Assembly: GCF_025263265.1 (NCBI RefSeq)
Contig: NZ_CP079869.1
Coordinates: forward strand, 3,906,001-3,970,000
Source: Mycobacterium sp. SMC-4
GTDB taxonomy: Bacteria; Actinomycetota; Actinomycetes; Mycobacteriales; Mycobacteriaceae
Direction of reading: 5' to 3'
Length of the DNA: 64,000 nt
Below the pieces are notes generated by a model that was given only the letters and a program-made list of their open reading frames with translations, was not told the origin of the DNA and made no database searches. Below are positions 35,207-44,314 of the stretch, piece by piece. Within the stretch, counting starts at the first letter, position 1; each line of letters starts with the position of its first letter. The position numbers were made by a program, and so were the translations under genes.

Positions 35207-36211
35207 ATGACGATGCGTTACACCGCCAAGACCGTTGCGGGCGCCGCGATGTGCGCCGCGCTGGTGTCGTCCGGATGCCAGGCGGTGGGCGGCGAGCCGG
35301 GCCCGACCACCACCCCGGCCTCGGACTCGGGCGTCGCGTCCGCGCCGGCACCGGTGCCCCACACCGAGGTTTTGCAGGCGGTGCAGGCCGCGGCCGAATT
35401 GCGTGAGCTTCCGGCCAACATCACCAATGCCGAGCTACTGGCCGCCAGCGGCGACTACTCTGACCAGTGGTCGATCGAAGGGTGCGAACCGTCACTGGCC
35501 GAGACTCGGCTCGCCGACATCGGCCCGTGCACATTCGGTGACAGCACCAGCGAGCGAACCATGGTGCTGATCGGCGACTCCGCCGCATCGATGTGGCACG
35601 GAGCTCTCGATCTGATCGGCAAGCGCAACAACTGGCGGGTGATTGCGTTGACCAAGAGCAACTGCGGTCCAGCGTCGCTGACCTACTACCAGTGGCAACT
35701 GGAGCGCGCCTACACCGAGTGCGATGACTGGCAGGACTGGCGGATGGAGATCATCGGCCAGGAGAAGGCCGAGATTGTCGTCATGGCCGGATGGTACGAC
35801 GGCGGCAACCAGGGACCCGGCCGTGAAACGACCCCGCAGATCTGGCGCGACGCCTTGGTCGAGACCATCAGAGCACTACCCGAAGGATCGAAGGCCGTGT
35901 TGCTGGGCAACATTGCGCGTCCGTCGCAGAACCCCTCTGAGTGTGCGGCGAACAATCCCACCGATCTCACTCGGTGTGCGACGCCGGCAGCCGACGCGTT
36001 GCCCGAACAGGCGGGCTGGTCGGGTGCCGCCGAAGTCACGGGGCAGACCTTTGTCGACGTCGACCCGTGGTTCTGCACCGAGGTCTGCCCAGCCGTCATT
36101 GCCGATCAACTCGTGTATTCGGGCAGGTACCACCTCACCGAGGAGTACGCCCGGTACCTGTCGGGATCCATCGAGGAGATCATCACACCGGCCCTGCATG
36201 CGCCGCGCTGA
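35207..36211 (+). CDS. SGNH-domain lipoprotein, partner of the acyltransferase
   Basis: A 334-residue lipoprotein: the signal peptide ends at LVSSGC (Cys24), followed by a Pro/Ser/Thr linker. The SGNH hydrolase-like domain has block I MVLIGDSAASMWHG (Ser nucleophile), block II NCGPAS, a block III-like VVMAGWYDGG and a C-terminal SGRYHLTEEYARYLSG with the Asp/His region replaced by R-Y-H-L. Six cysteines could form disulfides outside the membrane. It probably completes the acyl transfer started by the membrane protein upstream. The split arrangement is discussed as a finding. Confidence 0.82.
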   Translation: MTMRYTAKTVAGAAMCAALVSSGCQAVGGEPGPTTTPASDSGVASAPAPVPHTEVLQAVQAAAELRELPANITNAELLAASGDYSDQWSIEGCEPSLAETRLADIGPCTFGDSTSERTMVLIGDSAASMWHGALDLIGKRNNWRVIALTKSNCGPASLTYYQWQLERAYTECDDWQDWRMEIIGQEKAEIVVMAGWYDGGNQGPGRETTPQIWRDALVETIRALPEGSKAVLLGNIARPSQNPSECAANNPTDLTRCATPAADALPEQAGWSGAAEVTGQTFVDVDPWFCTEVCPAVIADQLVYSGRYHLTEEYARYLSGSIEEIITPALHAPR

Positions 36212-36233
36212 CCCATCTGCTGCGCCAAGCCCC

Positions 36234-36569
36234 TCACGAACCGGAAGCGGGCGAACGCGGCGAGGCGAAGTGCGTTCTCCAGTATGTCAACCCACGATCG
36301 GCTTCCGCATCCAGATCGGTGTCGTTCACCCAAGCCAGCAACGCTTGGGAGGCCGCGCCCAGGCCGAGTCGCGCGCTCTGAGTCGCGCAGATCAGCGCGG
36401 CCCGTGCCTGATCTTCCGAGCATCGCCGAAGCGCCATGTATGCGCCGATGGCCATGTCGATCTCGCGCCGCGACGTGTGCTGCGCCGTGCAGGAGGTCCG
36501 ATTGTCGCCCCGTCGCGCTGATCGCACGGGGGGCGTATGCCGGGATGTGTAACCGGCGACGGGTTGCAT
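36234..36569 (-). CDS. Small ANTAR-like domain protein
   Basis: A 111-residue protein. After a disordered start, the C-terminal two thirds (SRREIDMAIGAYMALRRCSE, then DQARAALICATQ) fit an ANTAR RNA-binding three-helix domain, which in other systems melts terminators in leader RNAs. There is no receiver or GAF domain, so regulation must come from a partner. ATG 36569 with AGGAGG seven bases before it is preferred over the earlier ATG 36653. The target RNA is unknown. Confidence 0.65.
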   Translation of the reverse strand: MQPVAGYTSRHTPPVRSARRGDNRTSCTAQHTSRREIDMAIGAYMALRRCSEDQARAALICATQSARLGLGAASQALLAWVNDTDLDAEADRGLTYWRTHFASPRSPASGS

Positions 36570-36768
36570 GAAAGACCTCCTGTCCTGGTAGAGCAGTATC
36601 AGCGGTTGCGATTCACGGTACCCGAAATGCGGCTTGATGAAAATCGTTCCCATTAGGGTGGTGGTCCTACCGTGTGAACGCCGTTGCCGCGCCTATGCTC
36701 GGGAGTCATGAAGGGTGTGCGAATTCTCGGCCCAACTCCGGCCGACGTCTGGGCAAGGTGACGTCGCC

Positions 36769-37926
36769 ATGAGCGATCCCACCACCGACCTGGTCCCGCT
36801 GCGCCGCACACTGCACCGCATTCCAGAGTTGGGCTATCAAGAACACCAGACACGCAAAACCGTCGCTGACTACGTGGGTCGCTATGCGACATGTCAAACG
36901 ATCGCCAAGACCGGCTTCATCGCCGACATCGGACCACCGACCGCGTCCAGGACAGTGCTCTTGCGGGCTGACATGGACGCGCTGCCGATCCACGAAGACA
37001 CCGGCCTGCCCTACGCGTCGACGAACGGCGGGCACATGCACGCCTGCGGACACGATGCGCACATGGCCTCGCTCGCGGTCGCCGGTCGCTTGCTGGCCGA
37101 GACACCCCCGGAGGACGTGCGGGTGCGGTTGCTGTTCCAGCCGGCAGAAGAGGGCGGCGACGGTGCGCAAGCGTGCATCGACGACGGCGCACTGGACGGT
37201 GTCGACGCCGCGTTCGGGATTCACGTCTGGAACGAGCTGCCGCTGGGCACGGTGGCGCTCACCCCCGGCGGCATCATGGCCGGAGTCGTCGAGCTCGGAA
37301 TCCGCGTCATCGGTCATGGGGGCCACGGCGCCATGCCGCATCGCACCACCGATCCCGTGGTCGCGGCGGCACACCTGATCACCGCGCTACAGACCATCGC
37401 AAGCCGTGCCACCGCGCCGGTCGACCCGGTCGTGGTCACTATCGGAAGCATCCACGGCGGCGACGCCTTCAACGTCATTCCTGGTGTGGTCGAGATGCGT
37501 GGCACGTGCCGCGGCTTCTCCACCCAGGTCATCGAAGACACCGAGCACCAGGTCAGAACCATCTCGGCCGGAATCGCGGCGGCAACGGGCACCCAGATCG
37601 AGATCGACTGGCGCGTGACGCCGCGACCGACCGTCAACGATGGCGTGATGGCCGACCTCGCGGCGATCGCCGCCACCACGCGCATGCGCGGATTCGAGCA
37701 CGTTCTCGCCGACTACCGCACCATGGCCGGTGAGGACTTCGGTGAGATACTCGCAGAAGTGCCTGGTTGTTTCGCTCTCGTCGGAAGCCAGAACGCTGCC
37801 CGAGGGCTCACCGAATCACATCACTCGCCGCGCTTCGAGATCGACGAGGCCGCCCTGCGCCTTGCTTGCGATCTGCACTGCGCGTTCGTCCGAGAATTCG
37901 CCGAGAGTGGAGCACCTCGGCACTGA
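36769..37926 (+). CDS. M20D-family amidohydrolase/aminoacylase
   Basis: A 385-residue zinc-dependent amidohydrolase (hippurate hydrolase/IAA-amino acid hydrolase type). Metal and catalytic motifs are LRADMDALPIHEDTG, HMHACGHDAHMASL and FQPAEEGGDGA; the dimerisation domain starts at GGIMAGVVELGIRV and a late His is in ESHHSPRFEID. It cleaves N-acyl amino acids or related amides. ATG 36769 begins MSDPTTDLVPLRR, and the frame upstream is short and atypical. It stands alone between the ANTAR gene and the convergent cys operon. Confidence 0.88.
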   Translation: MSDPTTDLVPLRRTLHRIPELGYQEHQTRKTVADYVGRYATCQTIAKTGFIADIGPPTASRTVLLRADMDALPIHEDTGLPYASTNGGHMHACGHDAHMASLAVAGRLLAETPPEDVRVRLLFQPAEEGGDGAQACIDDGALDGVDAAFGIHVWNELPLGTVALTPGGIMAGVVELGIRVIGHGGHGAMPHRTTDPVVAAAHLITALQTIASRATAPVDPVVVTIGSIHGGDAFNVIPGVVEMRGTCRGFSTQVIEDTEHQVRTISAGIAAATGTQIEIDWRVTPRPTVNDGVMADLAAIAATTRMRGFEHVLADYRTMAGEDFGEILAEVPGCFALVGSQNAARGLTESHHSPRFEIDEAALRLACDLHCAFVREFAESGAPRH

Positions 37927-37953
37927 CGGCCAACCACCGTCGACGGCAACGTG

Positions 37954-38685
37954 TCAGGGGGCCGTCACGGCCAGCACCGCCTCAGCGAGCTCTGGCCGGC
38001 ACACGATCAGGTCCGGGAGTTTGGAGTCGCGCTGGTTGTACACCAGCGGGGAACCATCGATGCGAGACGTGTACAGCCCGGCAGCGCGAGCGACCGCGAC
38101 CGGTGCCGCGGAGTCCCATTCGTACTGCCCGCCGGCATGCACGTAGACATCGGAAACGCCCTGCACCACAGACGCGACTTTGGCTCCTGCCGAACCCATT
38201 TCGACAAGGGTGCCGCCCAGCGCGTCGCGCACCTGCAGCGCGACCGCGGGGGGCCGGGTCCGCGAAACCACCACCCGTGGCGACTCGGGGGCGACGGGTG
38301 GTGCGGGGACCGTCGGGGTGGCCAGTGTGACGCCCTGAGCGGGCAGCGCCACCGCACCGGCAACCAATTCACCGGCCTGCCACAACGCCACATGGACCGC
38401 CCAGTCGGTGCGGCCGAGCTCGGAGAACTCGCGCGTGCCGTCGAGGGGGTCGACGATCCAGACCCGCTGCGCGCCCAGCCGGACCGGGTTGTCCACTCCC
38501 TCCTCGGACAGCACCGCGTCGTGAGGCCGGTGCTCCGACAGAGCTGTCATCAGGAACTCGTGAGAACGTCTGTCGCCCTCGTCTTTTCGCTGCTGAGCAC
38601 TGGCTTGTGCAAGTTCTCCGCGCACAGCGAGCAGCACGTCGCCGGCCTGGGTGGCCAGCCGTGCCGCCAACTCGTGATCGCTCAC
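37954..38685 (-). CDS. cysQ: 3'(2'),5'-bisphosphate nucleotidase
   Basis: A 243-residue Mg-dependent phosphatase of the inositol-monophosphatase superfamily: LSEEGVDNP, the metal motif VWIVDPLDGTREF, and GGQYEWDSAAPVAVARAAG at the C-terminus. CysQ hydrolyses PAP (and PAPS) to AMP/APS, removing the by-product of sulfotransferase reactions. Its start lies inside the cysNC stop as an ATGA overlap, so cysD-cysNC-cysQ forms one sulfate-activation operon. From memory, M. tuberculosis has cysQ elsewhere (Rv2131c). Confidence 0.9.
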   Translation of the reverse strand: MSDHELAARLATQAGDVLLAVRGELAQASAQQRKDEGDRRSHEFLMTALSEHRPHDAVLSEEGVDNPVRLGAQRVWIVDPLDGTREFSELGRTDWAVHVALWQAGELVAGAVALPAQGVTLATPTVPAPPVAPESPRVVVSRTRPPAVALQVRDALGGTLVEMGSAGAKVASVVQGVSDVYVHAGGQYEWDSAAPVAVARAAGLYTSRIDGSPLVYNQRDSKLPDLIVCRPELAEAVLAVTAP

Positions 38686-40535
38686 GCGTCGCTCGCCTCG
38701 CCCTCCAACAACGCGATAACCGCCTCGGCATGGGCATCCGGGCTCTGCTCGGGAGTCAGTCGCAGGTCTGGATTCTTGGGCCGCTGATAAGGGCTGTCGA
38801 TACCGGTGAAATGAGTGATCTCCCCAGCGCGAGCTTTGGCGTAGAGCCCCTTGGGATCCCGGCGCTCACAATCTTCCAACGGCGTGTCGCAGAACACCTC
38901 GAAGAAATCGAGCCCGGCTTCACTGGTGACCTTTCGAGCCAGCTCGCGGTGCTCAGCCAACGGGCTGATCGCCGGTACCAGCACGACCTGTCCCGCGTCG
39001 GCCAGGATCGCCGCGACGTGGGCCAGCCGGCGCAGGTTTTCCGACCGGTCGGCCATGGAGAATCCCAGGTCGCCGTTGAGTCCGTGGCGCAGGTTGTCTC
39101 CGTCCAGCACGTAAGCGGGAATCCCTTTTTCGAGCAGCTTCTGTTCGACGAGCATCGCCACCGAGGACTTGCCCGAACCGGACAGTCCGGTGAACCACAC
39201 GGTGCGACCCTTGGTCAGCCGGTCCTCGGCGGTGCACAGCGACTGGTGGCGCACCGCATTGGGGCTTGCGGTGCGGGCCGAGACCTGCGGCAGGATCATG
39301 CCCGCGGCGACAGTGCCGTTGGTGTTGGGGTCGATCAGGATGAACGAACCCGTCGCCGGATTGCGGGAGTATTCGTCGAGTAGCAGCGGGACCTGCGACC
39401 GCAGCGAGATACGGCCCAGCTCATTGAGTTTGAGCGCGGTTGCCGACTTGTCCCGATGCAGGGTGTTGACATCGAGCCGGTAGTCCAGCCCGGCCACCCG
39501 GACCCGGGTCGTGCGAGTGGTCTGCTTGATCAGGTAATCGCGGCCCGGTTCGAGCGAGTCGCCATCGGCCATCCAGCACACCGTGGCGTCGAACTCCTGG
39601 GTGACGCGCGGCTGATTGTTCGGCCGGGCCAGCATGTCGCCGCGGGACACGTCGAGGTCGTCGGTCAGGCTGACCGAGACCGCCATCGGTGGAAACGCCT
39701 CGTCGACCGGCCCGCCCGGGCCCTCGATCTTCGCGATCCGGCTGGTCTTGCCGGTGGGCAGCACCACCACGTCGTCGCCGACGCGCATCACGCCACTGGC
39801 CACAGTTCCGGCGTAACTGCGGTGATCGTGGTGCTCACGGGTCTGCGGACGGATCACGTACTGCACCGGGAACCGCACGTCGACCAGATTGCGGTCGCCG
39901 GCGATGTAGACCTCCTCGAGATGACTCAGCAGTGCCGGGCCCTCGTACCAGGGAGTCACGTCGGACTTGGTGACCACGTTGTCGCCGTTGAGTGCCGACA
40001 GCGGAATCGCGGTGACATCGTGGATGTCCAGCCGGGCGGCGAAATCGTGGAAGTCGTCCCGGATCTTCTCGAACTGATCCCGGTCCCAGCCGATCAGGTC
40101 CATCTTGTTGACGGCCAGCACGATGTGGCGAATACCCAACAGCGATGCCAGGAATGCGTGCCTGCGAGACTGCTCCAGCAGTCCGTGGCGGGCATCGACG
40201 AGCACAATGGCCAGCTGCGCCGTCGAGGTCCCGGTGACCATGTTGCGGGTGTACTGGATGTGGCCCGGGGTGTCGGCGATGATGAACTTGCGCTTTGCGG
40301 TCGCGAAGTAACGGTAAGCCACATCGATGGTGATGCCCTGCTCGCGTTCGGCCCGCAGACCGTCGGTCACCAGCGCCAGATCGGTGTAGTCGTGTCCGCG
40401 TTCCTTGGAGGTGCGCTCCACCGCAGCGAGCTGATCCTCCATCACGGCCTTGGAGTCGAACAGCAGCCGCCCGATCAACGTCGATTTGCCGTCGTCGACC
40501 GAACCTGCGGTCGCGATGCGTAGCAACGTCGCCAT
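38682..40535 (-). CDS. cysNC: Sulfate adenylyltransferase subunit 1 / APS kinase fusion
   Basis: A 617-residue bifunctional enzyme. The N-terminal GTPase half (GSVDDGKSTLIGRLLFDSK, DTPGHIQYTRNM, NKMDL) drives ATP sulfurylase with CysD. The C-terminal APS kinase (from about residue 440: VWFTGLSGSGKSSVAMLVEQ, and DGDNLRHGLNGDLGFS) makes PAPS. GGGAGGAA precedes ATG 40535. It follows cysD by 32 bases and overlaps cysQ. Fusion of the two activities is the normal mycobacterial arrangement. Confidence 0.96.
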   Translation of the reverse strand: MATLLRIATAGSVDDGKSTLIGRLLFDSKAVMEDQLAAVERTSKERGHDYTDLALVTDGLRAEREQGITIDVAYRYFATAKRKFIIADTPGHIQYTRNMVTGTSTAQLAIVLVDARHGLLEQSRRHAFLASLLGIRHIVLAVNKMDLIGWDRDQFEKIRDDFHDFAARLDIHDVTAIPLSALNGDNVVTKSDVTPWYEGPALLSHLEEVYIAGDRNLVDVRFPVQYVIRPQTREHHDHRSYAGTVASGVMRVGDDVVVLPTGKTSRIAKIEGPGGPVDEAFPPMAVSVSLTDDLDVSRGDMLARPNNQPRVTQEFDATVCWMADGDSLEPGRDYLIKQTTRTTRVRVAGLDYRLDVNTLHRDKSATALKLNELGRISLRSQVPLLLDEYSRNPATGSFILIDPNTNGTVAAGMILPQVSARTASPNAVRHQSLCTAEDRLTKGRTVWFTGLSGSGKSSVAMLVEQKLLEKGIPAYVLDGDNLRHGLNGDLGFSMADRSENLRRLAHVAAILADAGQVVLVPAISPLAEHRELARKVTSEAGLDFFEVFCDTPLEDCERRDPKGLYAKARAGEITHFTGIDSPYQRPKNPDLRLTPEQSPDAHAEAVIALLEGEASDA

Positions 40536-40567
40536 CTCAATTCCTCCCGTCGCTGCGCACGGCCATG

Positions 40568-41500
40568 TCAGAAATACCCTTCACGTTTGCGGTCTTCCAT
40601 TCCTGCTTCGGAGATCCGGTCATCGGCGCGGGTGGCGCCGCGTTCGGTCAGCCGCGACACCGCGGTCTCGGCGATCACCTCGGAGACGGTGGCGGCGGTG
40701 GACTCCACGCAGCCGGTGCAGGTGACGTCGCCGACGGTGCGGAACCGGACGGTCTTCTCGACGATCGGCTCGTCCTTACGGGGCTGCATGAACTTGTGCA
40801 CCGCCAGCAACATGCCGTCGCGCTCGAACACCGGACGCCGATGCGCGTAGTAGATCGATGGCAGCGCGATCTTCTCGGCACCGATGTAGGACCAGATGTC
40901 GAATTCAGTCCAGTTCGACAACGGGAAGGCCCGGATGTGCTCGCCTTTGCGATGCCGGCCGTTGTACAGGTTCCACAATTCCGGACGCTGACTCTTCGGA
41001 TCCCACTGCCCGAACTCGTCACGGAAGCTGAACACCCGCTCCTTGGCGCGCGCCTTCTCCTCGTCGCGACGCGCCCCGCCGAATGCGGCGTCGAACTTGT
41101 TCTCCCGAATCGCGCGCAGCAGCGTGAAGGTCTGCATCGGATTGCGCGAGGGGATGGTCTCGACCACCCGGCCGGCGTCGATGTCGTCCTGCACCTTGGC
41201 CACGACCAGGCGCACACCCGACTCGGCCACGAGCTCATCGCGCGCCGCCAGCACCTCGTCGAAGTTGTGGCCGGTGTCGACATGCATGACCGGGAACGGC
41301 AGACGTCCGGGCCGGAAGGCCTTGAGCGCCAGATGCAGCATCACGATCGAGTCCTTGCCGCCGGAGAACAGCAGCACCGGCCGTTCGAACTCGGCGGCGA
41401 CCTCGCGGATGATGTGGATCGCCTCGGCCTCCAGCGCGCGCAGGTGGCTGAGTTCGTAGCGCCCGGCGTTTCGGGTCAGCTCGTCAGTGGCGGTCATCAT
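40568..41500 (-). CDS. cysD: Sulfate adenylyltransferase subunit 2
   Basis: A 310-residue PP-loop ATPase subunit that forms APS from sulfate and ATP with CysN. The motif LLFSGGKDSIVMLHLALKAF is the PP-loop, and MHVDTGHNFDEV and WTEFDIWSYI are family markers. It is the first gene of the sulfate activation operon. Two adjacent ATG codons follow AGGAA and either could be used. The upstream region has a dyad (41522-41547) and is shared with a cobalamin riboswitch facing the other way. Confidence 0.96.
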   Translation of the reverse strand: MMTATDELTRNAGRYELSHLRALEAEAIHIIREVAAEFERPVLLFSGGKDSIVMLHLALKAFRPGRLPFPVMHVDTGHNFDEVLAARDELVAESGVRLVVAKVQDDIDAGRVVETIPSRNPMQTFTLLRAIRENKFDAAFGGARRDEEKARAKERVFSFRDEFGQWDPKSQRPELWNLYNGRHRKGEHIRAFPLSNWTEFDIWSYIGAEKIALPSIYYAHRRPVFERDGMLLAVHKFMQPRKDEPIVEKTVRFRTVGDVTCTGCVESTAATVSEVIAETAVSRLTERGATRADDRISEAGMEDRKREGYF

Positions 41501-41521
41501 TTCCTCATAAAGTTGGTAGAA

Positions 41522-41547
41522 CTGACCATATTTACAGCCATAGTCAG
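41522..41547. promoter_or_regulatory. Inverted repeat upstream of cysD
   Basis: CTGAC and GTCAG form arms around an AT-rich 16-base centre (with TATTTA) in the cysD leader, 22 bases before its first ATG. The AT-rich middle may hold the -10 element. An operator for an Rrf2-type sulfur regulator would fit here but is inference. Confidence 0.4.
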
Positions 41548-41584
41548 AAATGGTGCCCGATGAACTTCTGAACTGTCAACATTT

Positions 41585-41700
41585 CGGTGTTACATTGCCC
41601 TCGTTCGACGCAGGGGAACGCCGGTGTGAATCCGGGGCTGTCCCGCAACTGTGACCCGATCGCGGACCGCGACGGGGAGCCAGATCGCCTGCGCGACGTT
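41585..41700 (+). promoter_or_regulatory. Cobalamin riboswitch
   Basis: The conserved cobalamin-aptamer core is present in order: GCAGGGGAACGCCGGTGTGA, AATCCGGGGCTGTCCCGCAA, CTGTGAC, then GGGGAGCCAGATCGCCTGC. GCAGG and CCTGC close the main stem, and CCGG/CCGG and GGG/CCC pair internally. A GC hairpin (CGCGGACCGCG) forms the variable arm. The element ends about 28 bases before the start of a transporter gene, so adenosylcobalamin binding probably blocks its ribosome site. The core is a strong match to the known class. Confidence 0.9.
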
Positions 41701-41727
41701 CGACACCACGAGGATGGACGACAACAG

Positions 41728-43323
41728 ATGAATATTGCCGACGACGCGATTCGTCGTACCTTCGGCCGTCGACGGTTCCTCGTCGGCGCGGGAGGCGCCG
41801 GCCTGCTGACCCTGGGCGCTCCCCTGGTACTGACCGGATGCAGCACTGGCGGACCGACCGGCGAACCGGGCTCGGGCGAGCCGATCCGCGGCGGCACACT
41901 GCGCACCGTCTTCGCGGGCACCTCGGCCAGCGCCGACGTGCTCGACCCTCACGTGGTGCCGCACTCGGCCGGCGGCGCGGTGTCCAAGAACGTCTGGGAA
42001 CGGCTCGTCGAATACAACAACGACCTCACGCTGCGTTATCGGCTGGCCGAGTCGCTCCAACCCAACGCCGACGGCACCCAATGGCGGCTCAACGTGCGCC
42101 GGGGAGTGCGGTTCAGCGATGGCAGCCCGTTGACTGCGGCCGACGTCATGTGGAGTCTGGAGCGGATGCTCGATGCCGACAAGCCGTCGTCGGGCGACCT
42201 GTCCATGATCGACCTCGCGGCCACCAAGGTTGACGGTGAGCACGCGGTGGTCGTCACGATGAAAGAGCCGCTGGCCGACTTCGGCTCCGTGCTGGCCGGC
42301 TGGTACGTCTACGTGGTCAAGGACGGCAGCACCGATTTCGACTCGACGACGCTGCCCGTCGGCACCGGCCCGTTCGTGCTCGAATCGTGGTCGCCGGGTG
42401 ACCGGACGCGGTTGGTCCGCAACGAGACCTATTGGGACGGACCAGGATACCTTGACGCCGTCGAGATCCTACAGATCGCAGCGACCGAGCCCCGACTCAA
42501 CACCTTCCTGTCGCGGGAAGCCGACGTCGTCTACGAGCTGGCGCCCGCGCAGAGCAACGCCCTGCGCGAACAGCCCGATGTCTATCTGGTCACCCCGCCG
42601 TCGGGTGTGATGTCCGCCTTCCAGATGAGAGTGGACATGGCGCCGTTCGACGATCCGAGGGTGCGCGAGGCGATGCGGCTCTCGGTGGATCGTCAAGCGA
42701 TCGTCGACTCGGTGTTCTACGGTTTCGCCGAGCAAGGCAACGACCTCTACGGCAAGGGCGCTCCCTTCTACAATTCCGGGTTGCCACAACGCTCCTGTGA
42801 TCCGCAGCGGGCTCGCGAGCTGCTGCGCGAAGCCGGCCACCAGAATCTGACCGTCACCCTGCACACCGCCGATGTGAGTCCGGGCCAACTGGAGTCGGCC
42901 ACCCTGTTCGCCGAGCAGGCCAAGCAGTCGGGTATCACCGTCGAATTGCAGACCGAGCCGGGCGACATCTACTTCTCACAGATCTCCGGCAATCGGCCAC
43001 TGACCCAGTCAGGCTGGTGGAACTACAGTCTGGACTACTTCTACGGCCAGGCCCTGACCTCCGACGCACCCGACAACGGCACCGGCTGGCGAAGGCCGGA
43101 CTGGGACCGGAAATTCTACGAAGCGCGCGCAACGATGGATGCAGATCGCCGCGCGGCGCTTTACGACGAACTGCAGGAGCAGCTCTGGAACGAGGGCGGT
43201 CACATCCTGCACAGCTTCGCTCTGCAACCCACTGCGGTACGCACCCACGTGCAGGGAATCCGCGACGGCGTCCCGGGCACCGGCGATTGGGCGAACTTCT
43301 CGACCAGCTGGATCGCCCGATGA
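41728..43323 (+). CDS. Solute-binding lipoprotein of a cobalamin-regulated ABC importer
   Basis: A 531-residue family-5 (peptide/nickel) binding protein. The N-terminus carries a twin-arginine-type motif (GRRRFLVGAG) and a lipobox LTGC (about Cys35), so it may be Tat-exported and lipid-anchored. Family markers are LRTVFAGTSASADVLDPHVV, RLNVRRGVRFSDGSPLTAAD and VGTGPFVLESW. ATG 41728 follows the riboswitch; the frame upstream crosses the riboswitch and is not coding. The ligand is unknown: cobalt, a corrinoid precursor or a peptide-like carrier are options given the regulator. Confidence 0.88.
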   Translation: MNIADDAIRRTFGRRRFLVGAGGAGLLTLGAPLVLTGCSTGGPTGEPGSGEPIRGGTLRTVFAGTSASADVLDPHVVPHSAGGAVSKNVWERLVEYNNDLTLRYRLAESLQPNADGTQWRLNVRRGVRFSDGSPLTAADVMWSLERMLDADKPSSGDLSMIDLAATKVDGEHAVVVTMKEPLADFGSVLAGWYVYVVKDGSTDFDSTTLPVGTGPFVLESWSPGDRTRLVRNETYWDGPGYLDAVEILQIAATEPRLNTFLSREADVVYELAPAQSNALREQPDVYLVTPPSGVMSAFQMRVDMAPFDDPRVREAMRLSVDRQAIVDSVFYGFAEQGNDLYGKGAPFYNSGLPQRSCDPQRARELLREAGHQNLTVTLHTADVSPGQLESATLFAEQAKQSGITVELQTEPGDIYFSQISGNRPLTQSGWWNYSLDYFYGQALTSDAPDNGTGWRRPDWDRKFYEARATMDADRRAALYDELQEQLWNEGGHILHSFALQPTAVRTHVQGIRDGVPGTGDWANFSTSWIAR

Positions 43324-43348
43324 CCGAGCCCGCGCCCCGAGCCATGAG

Positions 43349-44314
43349 GTGACGCGCTACGTCACCAGGCGGCTGGCCGGCGCAGCGATCGTCCTCTTCG
43401 TGGTCGCGGGTCTGACATTCTGGTTGTTCGAGCTTCTCCCCGGAGACGCAGCGACGGTGTTGCTCTCACGCCAGGGAGCCGGTCAGCCCGACCCGCAGCA
43501 GCTGGCGGCGCTGCGATCCGAACTCGGCCTGGACCGCCCCGCTGTCGAGCGTTTCGTGGAGTGGATCGTCGGACTGACCCGCGGCGATCTCGGAACATCG
43601 CTGCTGTCCCAGCGTCCCGTCGCGGAGGTGATGCAGTTTCGGTTGGGCAACTCCCTGGTCCTGGCCGCGGTCACGGTGGCGATACTGATCCCCTTGTCGG
43701 TCTTGGTCGGTCTGTCCGCGGGCGCCTACCCGGGATCGCGCTTCGACCGATGGATCAGCTCCGTCGCGCTGGCCTCGGAATCGGTTCCACCGTTCGTCAT
43801 CGGGGTCCTGTCGATCTCGTGGCTTGCGCTGGGTCTCGGCTGGCTGCCCGCGGTATCGCTGGTACCGGCCGGCACCAACCCGTTGGAGCGCCCCGAGATA
43901 CTGGTTCTACCGGTGCTGTGTCTGCTGTGCGGGCTGGCCCCACATCCCATTCGGGTGGCGCGGGCACAGATGGCCGAGGTGATGAACAGCGACTACATCC
44001 GCACAGCGCGGATCAACGCGATCCCGCAGCGTCGGCTCATTCTTCGGCATGCGGCACCCAACGCCCTATCGGCGGCAGTGCACCCGCTGGCCGGGGCGGT
44101 GGTCGGGCTTCTCGGTGGAATTGCCATCGTGGAAACACTTTTCGCCTATCCCGGACTCGCGCATGAACTCCTGCGCGCAATCTCGGCGCGGGACCTCCCG
44201 TTCGTGCAGTCGACCTCGGTGCTGCTGGCCGCCTTCGGCCTGCTGACGTACCTGGCGGCTGACCTGGTGGCGATGACACTGACTCCCGCCGGCCGAAATG
44301 TGCTCGACCGATGA
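43349..44314 (+). CDS. ABC importer permease 1 (DppB/NikB type)
   Basis: A 321-residue permease with six membrane helices. Family marks are TRYVTRRLAGAAIVLFVVAG at the start, FELLPGD, the periplasmic loop LRSELGLDRPAVERFVEWIV and the EAA loop region YIRTARINAIPQRRLILRH. GTG 43349 is chosen because it is the last start before the first helix and overlaps the stop of a ten-codon frame, giving a stop-start chain from the binding-protein gene. The next gene starts within its stop codon. Confidence 0.87.
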   Translation: MTRYVTRRLAGAAIVLFVVAGLTFWLFELLPGDAATVLLSRQGAGQPDPQQLAALRSELGLDRPAVERFVEWIVGLTRGDLGTSLLSQRPVAEVMQFRLGNSLVLAAVTVAILIPLSVLVGLSAGAYPGSRFDRWISSVALASESVPPFVIGVLSISWLALGLGWLPAVSLVPAGTNPLERPEILVLPVLCLLCGLAPHPIRVARAQMAEVMNSDYIRTARINAIPQRRLILRHAAPNALSAAVHPLAGAVVGLLGGIAIVETLFAYPGLAHELLRAISARDLPFVQSTSVLLAAFGLLTYLAADLVAMTLTPAGRNVLDR

